A stretch of DNA of 64,000 nt, from contig WHVY01000006.1 of assembly GCA_022266195.1 (NCBI GenBank), positions 5,332,001 to 5,396,000 on the forward strand, read 5' to 3'. Made by a program: the position numbers and the translations under genes. Position 1 is the stretch's first letter. Each line of letters opens with the position of its first letter. Origin of the DNA: Tetranychus cinnabarinus (taxonomy: Eukaryota; Arthropoda; Arachnida; Trombidiformes; Tetranychidae). This document shows, piece by piece, positions 48,901 through 60,600 of the stretch. Below the pieces are notes generated by a model. It had not been told where the DNA came from and ran no database searches. It saw nothing but the letters and a program-made list of their open reading frames with translations.

Positions 48901-50868
48901 TTCGTCTCCTCACCGCTTGAATTTTGCATACGAAACATTCGTTTATTTCATTTTGTCCGAAGAGACAAACAATTGACAAAAAACTTCAGAATCATTTGCT
49001 ACTGAGGTGAGCCTCCAAAAATTATATTTAATGGTTTTTAAGAACTAATAACTTTATTTTCAATTATCGCTCAGCATTTCATCCAGAAACTCGCATATTG
49101 ATAAGAAATCAGGAACATGATGTTTAACTTCGTTTAAATTGACTCAGATTTTATCAATTTCACTGATTCCAGTTGACTGTCTCAAGTCTTTTATCAAATA
49201 TTATTTAATATTTAGCTGATTTGATAAGCGGCAAAAAATTTATGTTGAGTTGTAAATGTTTTTGAAATGCGATCACACCTTATTTTTTATCCTAAATTGA
49301 CTAAACTCTGTGACTTGTTTTTTTCGTATTTTCGGATTATTTGCTATTCTCATGTTTAACAAGTCTTGATGAAAAAAAATATTTCAGTATTCATCAGAGA
49401 ATAGCAGATTAGAAATTTAAGTATTTAGAACTTTTTTGGCCTTTTATTGATTGAATTATCAATTATTTGCGTGGTGAAGGTTGATAGGCGTAGGTGTTAA
49501 CTCGTTTAATTGTATCCTTATACAAAAGTCAGTTGCAAAGACAAAGAAAGGCTGTAAAAGTTCGAAATGATGGTAAATCTAATTTGATACATAAGTGGTT
49601 AAATAAGTAATTACTTAATAGTTTACAAGTTTCACTAAATTAGTAAATTTAATTCAAGTTTTACCCAAAACAATTAAAGCTTCACAGTCAATGGTCAACT
49701 CACCACCAAAAATCATAAGCATTTCAGTAATAATTTATGACAACTTAACAACTTGACTCCAACAATTTTATGCTTAGAAACCCTTTCCATGTTTAAAGAT
49801 TAAACTCTAAATGTTCAGCATTCAAACGTGAAATCTGAATTTTTGTACAATTTATGAACATTTTACACATTATAACATCATAAAAGTTTTCTTATGCAAT
49901 CTACAGTTTAAGGAAAAGTCCGAAATTCATTCTTAAAAGGAACACTTTACAGGAGAGAAAACATTTCGTCAACTTGAGGTTCAACTCAGCATGAAAATAT
50001 GAAGGCTTTGTTTTTGAAAAGAGGTGAAACTAGAAAATAAACTCAATAAGATTTATGTGGAACTGATGAGGCAATGATATTTTTGTCCGAATTTTTAAGT
50101 CACTTTTGACTTTGCTTCAATTGAGTGCATTTCTCACCCACAGAATCTTGCAACACTTTCATGGTATGCTTTTCATGGGTTTATTATTTCCAGAAAATCA
50201 AGAGAGTCAATAAAGCTCTTAAACAATTACTTGAGTTTAAAGGTTCAATGAAATGTGACTACAACAAATGGTCAGTATTAATATATCAAATGTCAATGAC
50301 ATTTATTTGTATTTTATCGCTCTTATTTAGTGATCATATTGAATCTTGAGATTGTCCATTGGTTGTATTACTTCAATTGTATTATTGTTAGCATTGGTAT
50401 GAGAAGAAAAGCAAAGATGATTAAATGAGCAAACTTTGCTTTTCTAGGTACATTCATGTTTGCATTTGTATTGCTGAAAAAAAGGGTTTATCACAACAAT
50501 TTAATGCAAATAAACCTTCACAATGATCATTTTTACAATACCAATAAACATGGTTAAGTGTTCCATTAGATGATACCAGACCATTAATTTTGTGTTTACT
50601 GTCTATTATTCATGGTTATTCAACAAGATTAGTTTTTGTTCTTGGTGATAATTTGACTAACTCGATTCTGCCAATCAGGCTACACTTTTAACTCAAATTG
50701 TGCATTCATTAATCCAGATTAATCCAGCATCCAATAAATTGGACCCGGAAAAAATTCTGATTCTTAAGCTTTTGATACCCAGTAAATTAAACCCTCAATT
50801 AATCCCGGAAAACAAATGATAATTGTGAGTGTGAACAATAACATTGACCCTTATCAAGTGTTGTAAAG
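45927..50868. other. 3' UTR and intergenic DNA
   Basis: Several AATAAA-type signals occur (for example near 46535) that could end the INAF-exon transcript. One open frame, 47668-47895 (75 codons, ending in the amphipathic stretch LHLDRLLSLLDEQLKKLDFD), follows an acceptor-like TGTTCAG and could be an orphan exon, but nothing else supports it. The rest shows no gene. Confidence 0.4.
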
Positions 50869-51119
50869 TCAACCTAACAAGTGCAACATGCTAGGTTGAC
50901 TAACTATACCTAGTCAGCCAAGCCACACGAACATCGTTGGACATAGCAAGATATACTTTTGAGCCCACTCAATGAACAAGACCGGACCTAGCATATGAGT
51001 CTTTTAGGTTGAGCAGATAAACTATAATAGGCTTCGTACATAACTGGATTTATACGAGCAAAAGGTCGACTCATCAGTAAATGCTAAACCTAAGCGAGTG
51101 AACCTCATAGGTTGACTTG
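50869..51119. repeat. Short element-like block with 11-bp inverted ends
   Basis: AAGTCAACCTA (near 50868-50878) is inverted as TAGGTTGACTT at 51109-51119. Another TAGGTTGACT lies at about 50894. Base composition inside is less AT-rich than the surroundings. No target duplication was found, so its nature is open. Confidence 0.4.
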
Positions 51120-54100
51120 AAGAGCTTCGCCAAGCCAAACTTTGTGGCAGTCATATCCATTTGAAATGATGGCAATTTGAGCTAATCTGAATACAAAATG
51201 AATCTAGCATCAATCTTAATTGGTGTATTCATGCGAAATGGGTGAGCAAAGACTCGTTAATCAATCACTTTGCCTAATGGCTTGAAATTTTTTGCTCTCT
51301 TCAGCCCAGCAAAGTTCAATCCTTAATCGATAAAGTTTTTATAATACAAACTGTACTTTTAAATTATGAAAACTCATCAGAGCAAATCCTATCTGAAAGA
51401 TACTCAATTTCCTAACGTTCAAAGGTTGATAATTTCAATTAGATCTATTAATTGCTTCTCAAATTGTTATTCAGTGTTGAGTTTAGGCAAAAAAGTAAAT
51501 AATGAAAAAAAGAGCTTAAAAGCTTTTTTCAGCGATAATGATATTAAATATTCAATTCAATAAAACTATTCATTAATCATTTCTTTTTTTCCGTTTTCAT
51601 CAATTTATTCATCCTTCCATGAATATGATGAAGAAAAAATTAGACTGCCTTAAACGAGATAATGCCTTTCAATTAGCAGATCCAAGAGAATGGCTAATCA
51701 AGATCAAACGATTAAGAACAAAAAACGTCGCTGCAAAAGTGTAAAGCATCAAATGACAACATGACCATGATTGAATAGCCATGTAAACATAATGAACAAT
51801 CCAAGAATCAATAGCAGATTTCGTCGTCTCACAAGTTTCCAATTGAATTGGAGTCTTAAAACTGCCAAAAATGAAAATCGTAGAACAGATTTGACAGAAA
51901 CTTTGTCAAAATTTGTTCCTCTTTTCTGTTATCAATACAACAGCTGAACAGTTTTCATCTTTTATCCTTTTTTTGTTCACCATCAAAGTTCAATTGAAAT
52001 TTATCCAAGTTCAGTTGAGGGTGAAAAAAGTAAATCTGACAATTGTAAATAAGGGAAAGGAAAGAAGAAGAGAAAATAAGAAAAATATATTTCCAACTCC
52101 CAGTGAAAATGGCTAGGCTTCAAATTGTTGAAATGAGTTGAAATTGGGTTCAAAAAAAAAGAGAAAATTTCATTTTCCGTTTTCATTTCTATGTTTGTTT
52201 TTCTCGTCATTTTTCAAGCCTACACCAGTTTGTCTGTTTCAACATTGCCAACTAATAATTCAATCGCCATGGTAATTTGATGCTTGTTAGTCAATACCAT
52301 TTATCCTCATCTTTTCCTCTTCCTTTTCATCTTTTCAATTGACAAGTAAAAGCAGAACTCTTTTCATGGTTCACATTTCACCAGTTTAATGGATCAACTT
52401 GGATTGGCAGTTTCGTTCTGAAACATGATGAAAATTTCGCCCATATTTAAACTTGAAATTTACTCAAAAAAGTTCCATATTAAATTCGCAGACGATCATA
52501 TTTTCATTTCAAATCAATGAAAATGGAATGAAAAATTCAATGGAAAAATGAAAGGCTTGAGTTGCCAGAATTGGGTCAGTTTATATTCATTTACTTCGTA
52601 CTTTTGCTGACTATTGTTTATCAGTATTCCAATTCCCATTGAGATTGTTCATCAACACTGGCAAAGGAAGAGCAAAAATGATCACGTAATGGTTAACTTA
52701 ATCAAGCTTGATAATAGTCTTGAAGCTGGGAGTGAAAACTCCATGTTTACTCTTATAAACAATATTATCATTTTAGACATTTGATTTATTCGTGGAAAAA
52801 CAAAATCACTTGTAATGTAAATCGAGTGAAAATGCTATTCACTAACCTAAATAATGATAATTCATCACAGTTATTATTTACCTAAACCATTGTATCCAAA
52901 AGGAAACAATTTCTTTATAATATTTGGATTGATCAGAAATGAGAAGAAAATGTTGACCAATATTTCTCTCTCCAATTCTTTGCTTCATCATTATCATTAG
53001 ACTTGATTGTTACATTTCCAATGTTCTGATGATTATTGTTTCATTGAAGCCTTTCTTCGTACATGATCAATGAGCTTCATTGAGACGCTTGTGCAGGGAA
53101 ACATACGTGTTGATGAATCCACATTTACCTTGACCTAAGATTGACATTGATTCCAAGTAAACATGAAATTTCGTCGAGAAATGACTTTTATTGTTGAGAT
53201 CAAAAATCGAGTTTCTCGTTGCCATTCATTGTCATGTTGCACTTATTCAATCCTTGTTCAACTTTAACTGTTTGTAAATATTTGCTTTGTCTACACTGAG
53301 ATTGTTAATTATTAATGAAAATCAAATAGCAATTAGTCGTTAGTCTCAAAGGATTTGTAAATGAACCTGTTGAAGATTACGGTTTCGAGATTTGCAAAAT
53401 TCTCATGGAAAATCTTCGAATCTTGGATTCGCTGAGAATAGGTTTTTTGTAGTCAGACTGGCAACACCTTTCGTTGTCTGGTTCGTATGTTTCCTCGTAA
53501 GGTATGATATTGGGTTATATTGCTATGTAATTAGACTGAGTTACTAATTTATCAGTTGCTCCAATTTAGCACAATGGGATTCAATGATTGCTAAATGATA
53601 TATTCTTGCACTTAGCTATTATTAATATGCAAGATGAAGAAAAATTAATAAGATGTTACAATATGGAATGATGGAAGAGACTTTTACATGATGAAACATT
53701 TTTCTTTCCTGTTTTTACTTATTCTTATTCTTTCATCTCAAGTTGTCTGAATGAGCAAAAAGAATGCCAAGATTTTTTGTTCCTTTGTTCTCATGATTCC
53801 AATGATAATAATCGTATTTAGTCATCAGTTTGGATACAAAAAAAGAGTATGATCAACCTCATCTTGTTAGCATATACAACATGTAATAAATGTACATACA
53901 AATAGGATAAAGAATGGTAAAGGTCTTAAATTATCTTTTGGACCAGAAAAAAAGGAAAGAAAAGTCGAGTAAAAAGTTTCGGTATCCATTCAATTGCAAT
54001 GAACAGTCTTGCTTAAACTCATGATAATGATGATGAAGATGATAAAAAAACAACATTGTGAGTCTTTGAAAGGCTATAATAGTTAACAAATGAAGCGAAA

Positions 54101-54618
54101 CCATGAATTTTCAAATCGAACCGTTGAATCTTCAATCAATCTTATCAAAGATGAAAATGTGAAAAATGAAAAATGAAAAACTCAGCAAACTTGGTGCATC
54201 AGAAAATGGTGAAAAATGAAAGACTATTATGAATGATGGTTTTTAATGGTCTTGGGAATCTTTCAGTTCTGAAATTATGAAATTTTCACTCGTCTTTAAG
54301 CATCAATGATCTGAGGAAAAGAATCAGTTTTCTTTGGATTAACATGTACTTCAATCCTCTTCGAAATGAAACGCAATAAGATCTACTCTACTCTATAACT
54401 CAACTATTGTTACTAAAACTCTGATGATTTTCAGCATTGAACTTCTGTCAATATCAATGACAGATCACAGTTTCATGTGCATAATTTGACTTGTTTTTTG
54501 TTCGATCCCATGAAGATCAAAAGGTAAAATGGCAAAACCATTGGGTTTGATTCGCTGGGTTTCTCGTCATTAGATACAATTAAATGCCATCCAAGTGAAG
54601 TTGAGCTGTGATCAAATA
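51120..54618. other. Non-coding stretch
   Basis: No supported gene, RNA gene or mobile-element end was seen; only short chance frames and simple ATG/ATC repeats. Confidence 0.4.
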
Positions 54619-55462
54619 TTAGGTAAACCATAAAGTCTTTGACAGTTTTTCAATAATTGATTTCAGATGGTTAATTAACATAGTTAAATTTATTCAATTG
54701 TTTCGATTTTTTCTAAAATAATTAATCAATGTTTGCTCTTTAATTTGCACCCAATTTCATGATTAAAAACATTGGTTAACATACTTAAATTGTGATTTGA
54801 TTAAATAATCATTTTTTGAAAATTTTAAATTCTAAATCAAATTGTTGATTAAAAATGATCAGCAATTTTTAATTAAGAAAAGTTAATATCAATCGAAAGC
54901 TCAAACTCAATATAATCATTGACAAAAATTTGAAAACTCTAATCATTACCATTATTTAAATATTTCTGAATAATTAAAGATACATTTAACATTGAATCTC
55001 CATAGAAAAGAAACTTTTACAGTTTCGTGTATTTTTCGGAATTTTTATAAAAAAGTCTATTGAAAAATCCCATAGAAAATTGTCAAAAAAGGACAATTTC
55101 ATCAGTAATCAAACAGAATAATTAAATAATAGTAATATTTAGAGTTTTCAAATTTTTGTCAATAATTATATGGAGTTTGAGCTTTCGATTGATGTTAACT
55201 TTTCTTAATTAAAAATTGCTGATCATTTTTAATCAACAATTTGATTTAGAATTCAAAATTTTCAAAAAATGAGCATTTAATTAAATCACAATTTAAGTAT
55301 GTTAACCAATGTTTTTAATCATGAAATTGGGTGCAAATTAAAGAGCAAACATTGATTAATTATTTTAGAAAAAATCGAAACAATTGAATAAATTTAACTA
55401 TGTTAATTAACCATCTGAAATCAATTATTGAAAAACTGTCAAAGACTTTATGGTTTACCTAA
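54619..55462. mobile_element. 844-bp foldback element with TA flanks
   Basis: Two arms of about 335 bp (54619-54954 and 55130-55462) are near-perfect inverted copies, starting TTAGGTAAACCATAAAGTCT. The unpaired centre is about 175 bp. TA lies on both sides (54617-54618 and 55463-55464), although the terminal ATTAGG/CCTAAT symmetry leaves the exact boundary ambiguous by a few bases. No coding sequence. A transcript would fold into a long hairpin, a possible small-RNA source. Confidence 0.8.
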
Positions 55463-55600
55463 TAGTTAAATGATTATTTTATGTTCTTAAATAAACGAGG
55501 CAGCGGTCATTAGGAAAAACACAAGTAGTGCAAGATAAGTCGACTGTCTATTAGGCCAAACTTGTAGTCAAATGTTTATAAGTAATCGACTTTATTTGTA

Positions 55601-55888
55601 TCATCTTTGTAACAGTTTTGTTTCAAGTCTTTTCATTTTCTTGTCACAACTCGATGATGCACATTTAGGTACAACTATGCACAAGCTTTGACTTGCAATA
55701 GAGGGTGAAATGAATTGGCTGTTCATCAAAGACCAATTCGAGCCTATTGGATGAACAACGAAGAGTTGCACGAAAGAAACCTGTAGAGTACTTGGAAGCC
55801 TGGACTTTTTATCATTTGTCAACCTTGTCATGAAACTGGAAGAAAGTTTTTTTTCACTCTCATTATCAGAGCATCCATTCCTCACCAT
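55601..55888 (-). CDS. Possible orphan exon or small gene (95 aa)
   Basis: ATG at 55886-55888, stop at 55601-55603, and AATAAA about 10 bp after the stop. Less AT-biased than its surroundings, with a basic C-terminus and scattered Cys (NGCSDNES, PKCASSSCDKK). No signal peptide, membrane helix or known motif. It could be the last exon of a minus-strand gene or a decayed element fragment. Confidence 0.25.
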   Translation of the reverse strand: MVRNGCSDNESEKKLSSSFMTRLTNDKKSRLPSTLQVSFVQLFVVHPIGSNWSLMNSQFISPSIASQSLCIVVPKCASSSCDKKMKRLETKLLQR

Positions 55889-56609
55889 TAGAAGCCTAAC
55901 TCGACTTACCTTTCAATTGACAATTTATCAGACAAACATTTATCATCACCATTCCGCAACCAGATGAGCAACGATAATAATAACTACTGAAGCCCAGAAT
56001 TTATCTTTTATTACCTTTTCTCTACTTTTTGTCATCAACTTTTTTCTCTTTTCAGTTTCCTAATAACTTTTGTTTCTGTTTTCTGTTGCACTTTTATTTG
56101 ACTTACAAAGTGAAAAAATTTTCTCGTCAATTCTGTTCAAGAGCTTTTCATTAAATCATGATAAAGTTGACTCATTTATTCTCTCGACTTCAACTTCATC
56201 TAATACAATAATTTATGATAAACAACCCGGGTTGAAAAATCTAGGATTATCTTACTGTGGGAATGATCTTACTATGAGTCTTGCAATATAATGTCAATGA
56301 ATATGCTTGATTTTCAAGTGCTTGAGTTTACTAAGCAATTGACATTACAGTTCAAAGAAAATTTATGAAAAAAATGACCACGAAATCATAGAAACTGATA
56401 CAATGATAATATCACAAAATTATCATGAGATAAATCTTAGCAAACATGAATGTAAGCAATCAAGATACATTGCTACATCAGATTTTTTGAATAAGATTCA
56501 ATCAGAAATTTATCAAAATAAAGTTTTTAAAAATGAATTTAGATCATGGCATGATCATTCAATGAAAATCGGTAAATCTTTGTATGATAATTTTTTTATT
56601 CAAAGTAGT

Positions 56610-58985
56610 TTAGTCATGTTCAAAATCTTCAACCATTTCTGTGCCCCAACATATATCATTGACATTATCTTCCATCAAAATGATAGCTTTGTTTCTTATT
56701 TTTTCTGCCATTAAAACACCAAGATCATCGGTTATTTTTAGCTTGTAAAAAAAATTTTTCATCAATGGAGAGGCTGAAATTCCTCGCAAGTGTCTGTTTG
56801 TGGCACCTAAAGATCCAGTGTGAATACTCTGTGATTCGTAAGTTTTAAATTTACGAAAAACAACAAATGAATGCGTAATTGTTGTTGCTCTTGAACTTGC
56901 TGGTAAACCAATAAAATATTCAATCAACCCAAACTTCGGCTTTTGATTTGAACTCGATGTATATGAAAAGTAGTATGAAGCTGATGATCTTTTATAAGCA
57001 TAAATCATCGAGTGATAAACCATTCTGTTCAATTTAATTCTTGGAAAGATCATGACATGATCTTGTATTACCCATTGATGATGTCTTTTCAATGTTCTAA
57101 GTACTTGAGCTTCAATAATCTTGCCAGCGACTGGTTTATCTATGAATCTTCTTGTCTCACTTATACTTTTACTTATTAGATCTTGAAATTCCATTGGAAG
57201 ATCTGAGACGATCTCGTTATCATAACTTGTCACTGTTTTGCTAAGGCAATATGTTTTCGAGATTTGATTCAGTTGCCCGCGTGTTCCGTGAAATCCTTGC
57301 TTCAGATTGTACATATTATTTTCATAGACGAAAGCAGAAAAATTGATACAATTCCCAATATCTGCAATCTGGTGGGGTAAATGTCTGAGAAGATGCAAGT
57401 TGAATGTCATTGACCAATTTCCAAAAATTTCTTGATATGATTCCATGAAAATTCCAATCAGGAACTGTATGTCAACAATATCTTGTTCTGATAAATGTTT
57501 CTGTACCATTGTTCTCATTATCATGACAAAACATGAAAATAATTTAAAATGATCATCCGTAATCTTTTCTCTGAAAATAGGTAATAAATAGAATGCGGTA
57601 AACCTCAATTCATGAGCCTTCCAGTGTGTAAGTGACTCTAAGGGCCGTATTTTTCTTGTAAACTCATGTGGTATTTTAATGATCTTGATATGATCATTGA
57701 ATGAACGTACCAAGTTATTTTCTCTGTTGATTATTTTACCCAACATAGCTCTGAACACGCCTTCTAGACAAGCATGCATATAATCAACCGGAATCTGAGA
57801 AGGAACATCAATGAAATTGATAAGATGCATGTTTCCATTTACTCCGAAATGTTGGCGTCCATTACTTTCAGCAATCAGTGCAGCTTCTCTATAAAATTCA
57901 TGAGTCTTTAATGCTGGATTCAGATTCTGATCATACAAGTAAACTCTATGATTCTTATTTCTATCGTCGTGAATTGATTCACATCTTTGTTTACAATATG
58001 GGCAGCCATACTCAGCATTAAAAAGCATGCAATTCAAAGTTTTAGGCTTTGCAACTGAATCCATAATAACAAGACCAATTTTCATAGTAACTTGAACAAC
58101 GCGATTGTGTATCACCAAATTTTTACCTCTTAGATATTCAGAGATGGGAGTAGTAACACAAATTTTCCATAGAAGATCATGATTGACCTTGTGATTTCCC
58201 CACCATATTCCTGCTGTCATAACGTTACATTTCTTGTTTCTCCTGTGGTGTGGTAATTCAGCAATTGTGAATGTTATTGGAGTAACTACAACATTATTTG
58301 ATTTTACCATCGAAGCATCGTCTAAATTCAAAAGGAGAGTTATCATGGCATGATCTTGCGATGATATTGGTGTGTGATTGGTCCATATAATAGAATAACG
58401 TTTACTTTCTCGAAAATCTCCAATTTTTAAGGTATTATCATGTTGATTATTTATTAAATACTCATGATTGTTGAGCAGTATATATTGAATGGACTCATCC
58501 ATATTGAAAACAGAAAGTGATCCATGATCGTGGTTACAGCAGCTCTCTACCTCCATATTGGTGAAATCTTGTAGCAAGCAATTAAATTTCATCATAACAT
58601 AATTAATTACTCTTGAAGAGTTGATTTTTTCTTTATACACATTATAATCTGGTAATTTGATACTCTTTTGGCTGATATAGCTTATCAACTCATACAAGCT
58701 TTTAGCTGCAGTATCACTAATTTTGAATTTAATTGCCATTGCACTGTAAAGTTTAATAATAGTATCAATGTAAATTTCATTGTTGATTCGTCCGTTGATA
58801 TCAACACTATCAGTAACAGGATCACAATATTGTTCTGTCAGCGAATGAAAATGGGATGAATATTGCGAAATGCTGTGGCTGCTGTCATCACTACTTTCAC
58901 TTGATAAGATTATTCTTTGACGAATTCTACGTCTTTTCTGTCTATGATAAGAAGTTGCAAAGCTTCGGATTCGACTAGAATTCAT
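56610..58985 (-). CDS. EnSpm/CACTA-type (tnp2-like) transposase, 791 aa
   Basis: One intact frame from ATG (58983-58985) to the stop at 56610. The core follows the animal EnSpm pattern: VVVTPITFTIAELPHHRR and AGIWWG, then GLVIMDSVAK (D309), a Cys pair in EYGCPYCKQRC, then IPVDYMHACLEGVFRAML (D401), a helical region with FNLHLLRHLPHQI, and SAFVYENNMYNLKQGFHGTR (E555). D309, D401 and E555 are my candidates for the catalytic DDE triad. The N-terminus has a basic RRRIRQR stretch and a Ser-rich part. The C-terminal roughly 180 residues are unassigned. It is divergent from the BEN gene at 59088, with 102 bp between the two starts. No frame damage is visible, so the element may have been active recently. 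The family call is by motif only. Confidence 0.8.
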   Translation of the reverse strand: MNSSRIRSFATSYHRQKRRRIRQRIILSSESSDDSSHSISQYSSHFHSLTEQYCDPVTDSVDINGRINNEIYIDTIIKLYSAMAIKFKISDTAAKSLYELISYISQKSIKLPDYNVYKEKINSSRVINYVMMKFNCLLQDFTNMEVESCCNHDHGSLSVFNMDESIQYILLNNHEYLINNQHDNTLKIGDFRESKRYSIIWTNHTPISSQDHAMITLLLNLDDASMVKSNNVVVTPITFTIAELPHHRRNKKCNVMTAGIWWGNHKVNHDLLWKICVTTPISEYLRGKNLVIHNRVVQVTMKIGLVIMDSVAKPKTLNCMLFNAEYGCPYCKQRCESIHDDRNKNHRVYLYDQNLNPALKTHEFYREAALIAESNGRQHFGVNGNMHLINFIDVPSQIPVDYMHACLEGVFRAMLGKIINRENNLVRSFNDHIKIIKIPHEFTRKIRPLESLTHWKAHELRFTAFYLLPIFREKITDDHFKLFSCFVMIMRTMVQKHLSEQDIVDIQFLIGIFMESYQEIFGNWSMTFNLHLLRHLPHQIADIGNCINFSAFVYENNMYNLKQGFHGTRGQLNQISKTYCLSKTVTSYDNEIVSDLPMEFQDLISKSISETRRFIDKPVAGKIIEAQVLRTLKRHHQWVIQDHVMIFPRIKLNRMVYHSMIYAYKRSSASYYFSYTSSSNQKPKFGLIEYFIGLPASSRATTITHSFVVFRKFKTYESQSIHTGSLGATNRHLRGISASPLMKNFFYKLKITDDLGVLMAEKIRNKAIILMEDNVNDICWGTEMVEDFEHD

Positions 58986-59087
58986 TGGTCACAGATAAGA
59001 TGCAATGAATATATATATAACACAAATGAGAAAATACAAAACTCTTATTAATTTTCCACAGTTGTTTAAAACTATTACACATTAAAT
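58986..59087. promoter_or_regulatory. Shared divergent promoter region
   Basis: The 102 bp between the transposase start and the BEN1 start contain ATATATATATAA (about 59008-59019), a TATA-like run readable on both strands. It probably drives both genes. Confidence 0.5.
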
Positions 59088-60401
59088 ATGACTAGTGAAA
59101 TTATCAAAAACGTGATCAAATCATGTGACATGTCAATTGAGATTAAAGGTAAGCGCGTTTTTCAAAAATTACATCAAATAATGTTATTTATTTCGTATTA
59201 GATGCCAATGTCGTTTTCTGTAATGAAAAATATGAGGATTTTGTGCTGAGTAAAGCTACATGTTTTACCAAATACCTTAGTGATATTGATGATTGGATAA
59301 ATGAGCAAATTTCAAGACCAAATCCCTTTAATGATGGTGCTAATCGGGTCAAAATTGTATACTATGGTACTAAGCAGGAAGCTAAGAAAATCCTTCGGAG
59401 ATTAAAAGGAGATGGCGCTCTTGTAATGCTTAACAAAAGACCGAATTCAGACTCAATTGGTTGTGTGGATAACATTGGTATGACCAGACGAAGTTCAAGG
59501 AATCAAATTAATGAGGATCCTAGTTATACTGCTGGCGAGACCATGAGTATTATTCGGGCTTTAAAACGAACAGTTGAATCTTTGGAAATACAACTGGTGG
59601 ATATGAATAGAAAGATTGCAAGTTTATCTGATAAAGTAACTGAGCTGAGTGAAGACAAGGATGGCGAGGCCGAAGTAGAGATTATTGGAACAAAAAGCAA
59701 CCATAGAATTGCTGAGTTGGCTTCATCAATTCTTGAAAAGAAAAGACTAAGTAAAAAGGTAAGATCATGGCATGATCATGGCATGGACATAAAATTAATA
59801 TCCAATTTTCAGTTCATAAACGCAGTTAAAAAATGGAAACACAATGACTTGAATGAAAGTCAATTGAAGGAAATAAGAAACACTTTATTGAATGGTTCAT
59901 TATTGGCATCGAAAGTATCAATCAAATTAGGAATGATTATATTTGGCGAAGAATTGTTGAAGAGAGCGTTATTAGGGGTTAATGGTGAATTCACAAGAAA
60001 ACCTCGCCAATTCGAGCGCAATGAAATAATACCGGTAGAAAAAGAAAACATATTGAGAGGTGAATCATTTAACATTGAAAGAATAGTATGGATATTCATT
60101 TATTTTTGATATTTCAGATGTTTTAATGCTCATTGATGATAGTATTTTTACCGATGGACATGGCTGGAATCAACTGGTTAGAGGACCGATTAATCAAAAA
60201 GGACGAGAAATTACTGATATGAATTCTTGTAAAAGAAAAGCAACTGATAATGGTCCAAAATCTAGAAAGAGAATCCATTTATCAAGTGGAAGTGAAGATT
60301 CCCAGTCAAATGATTCTAACTCAACTATTGCTGCAACTTCTGTACCATTAGAGTCACAACCTGTTGCTAATTCAGATGAAGAAAAGGCACGTGAAGTTTA
60401 G
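59088..60401 (+). CDS. BEN-domain protein 1 of the transposon (382 aa, 4 exons)
   Basis: Exons 59088-59148, 59202-59758, 59813-60059 and 60118-60401 give 1,149 nt in frame. All introns are short (53-58 nt) and GT-AG. The 54-nt intron 2 could be read through without a stop but contains the CATGGCATGATC motif twice. The N-terminal module (about 20-95) has VVFCNEK and VKIVYYGTKQEAKKILRR and is shared with BEN2. A coiled coil follows (about 130-170), then a BEN-like domain: exon 3 has LLNGSLLASKVSIKLGMIIF, and exon 4 has GWNQLVRGPINQKGRE, which matches the W...INxKxR end of BEN domains. The tail is basic and then Ser-rich (nuclear). BEN domains bind DNA or chromatin; here it may bind the repeated motif (inference). 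AATAAA at about 60437. Confidence 0.75.
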
Positions 60402-60600
60402 CTTAAATTGAACTCTATCATAAAATTAAATTATTAAATAAAATACAGTTCGTAATTAAAATACGACCCCGAAAATTATAATCACATGTTTCTTTTTCCA
60501 TGTGTATTCTTTTTTATGTTAATAAAAGATTCACAACTCTAATTGCTATTTAGTTATTATTTTTGAAACTGTTCAATTATTTTGAGTCATAAAATTCAAT

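Noticed and set aside
56403..56714. Plus-strand 103-codon frame overlapping the transposase 3' end
   Set aside because: It overlaps the transposase antisense and includes a copy of the CATGATC motif; no family features.
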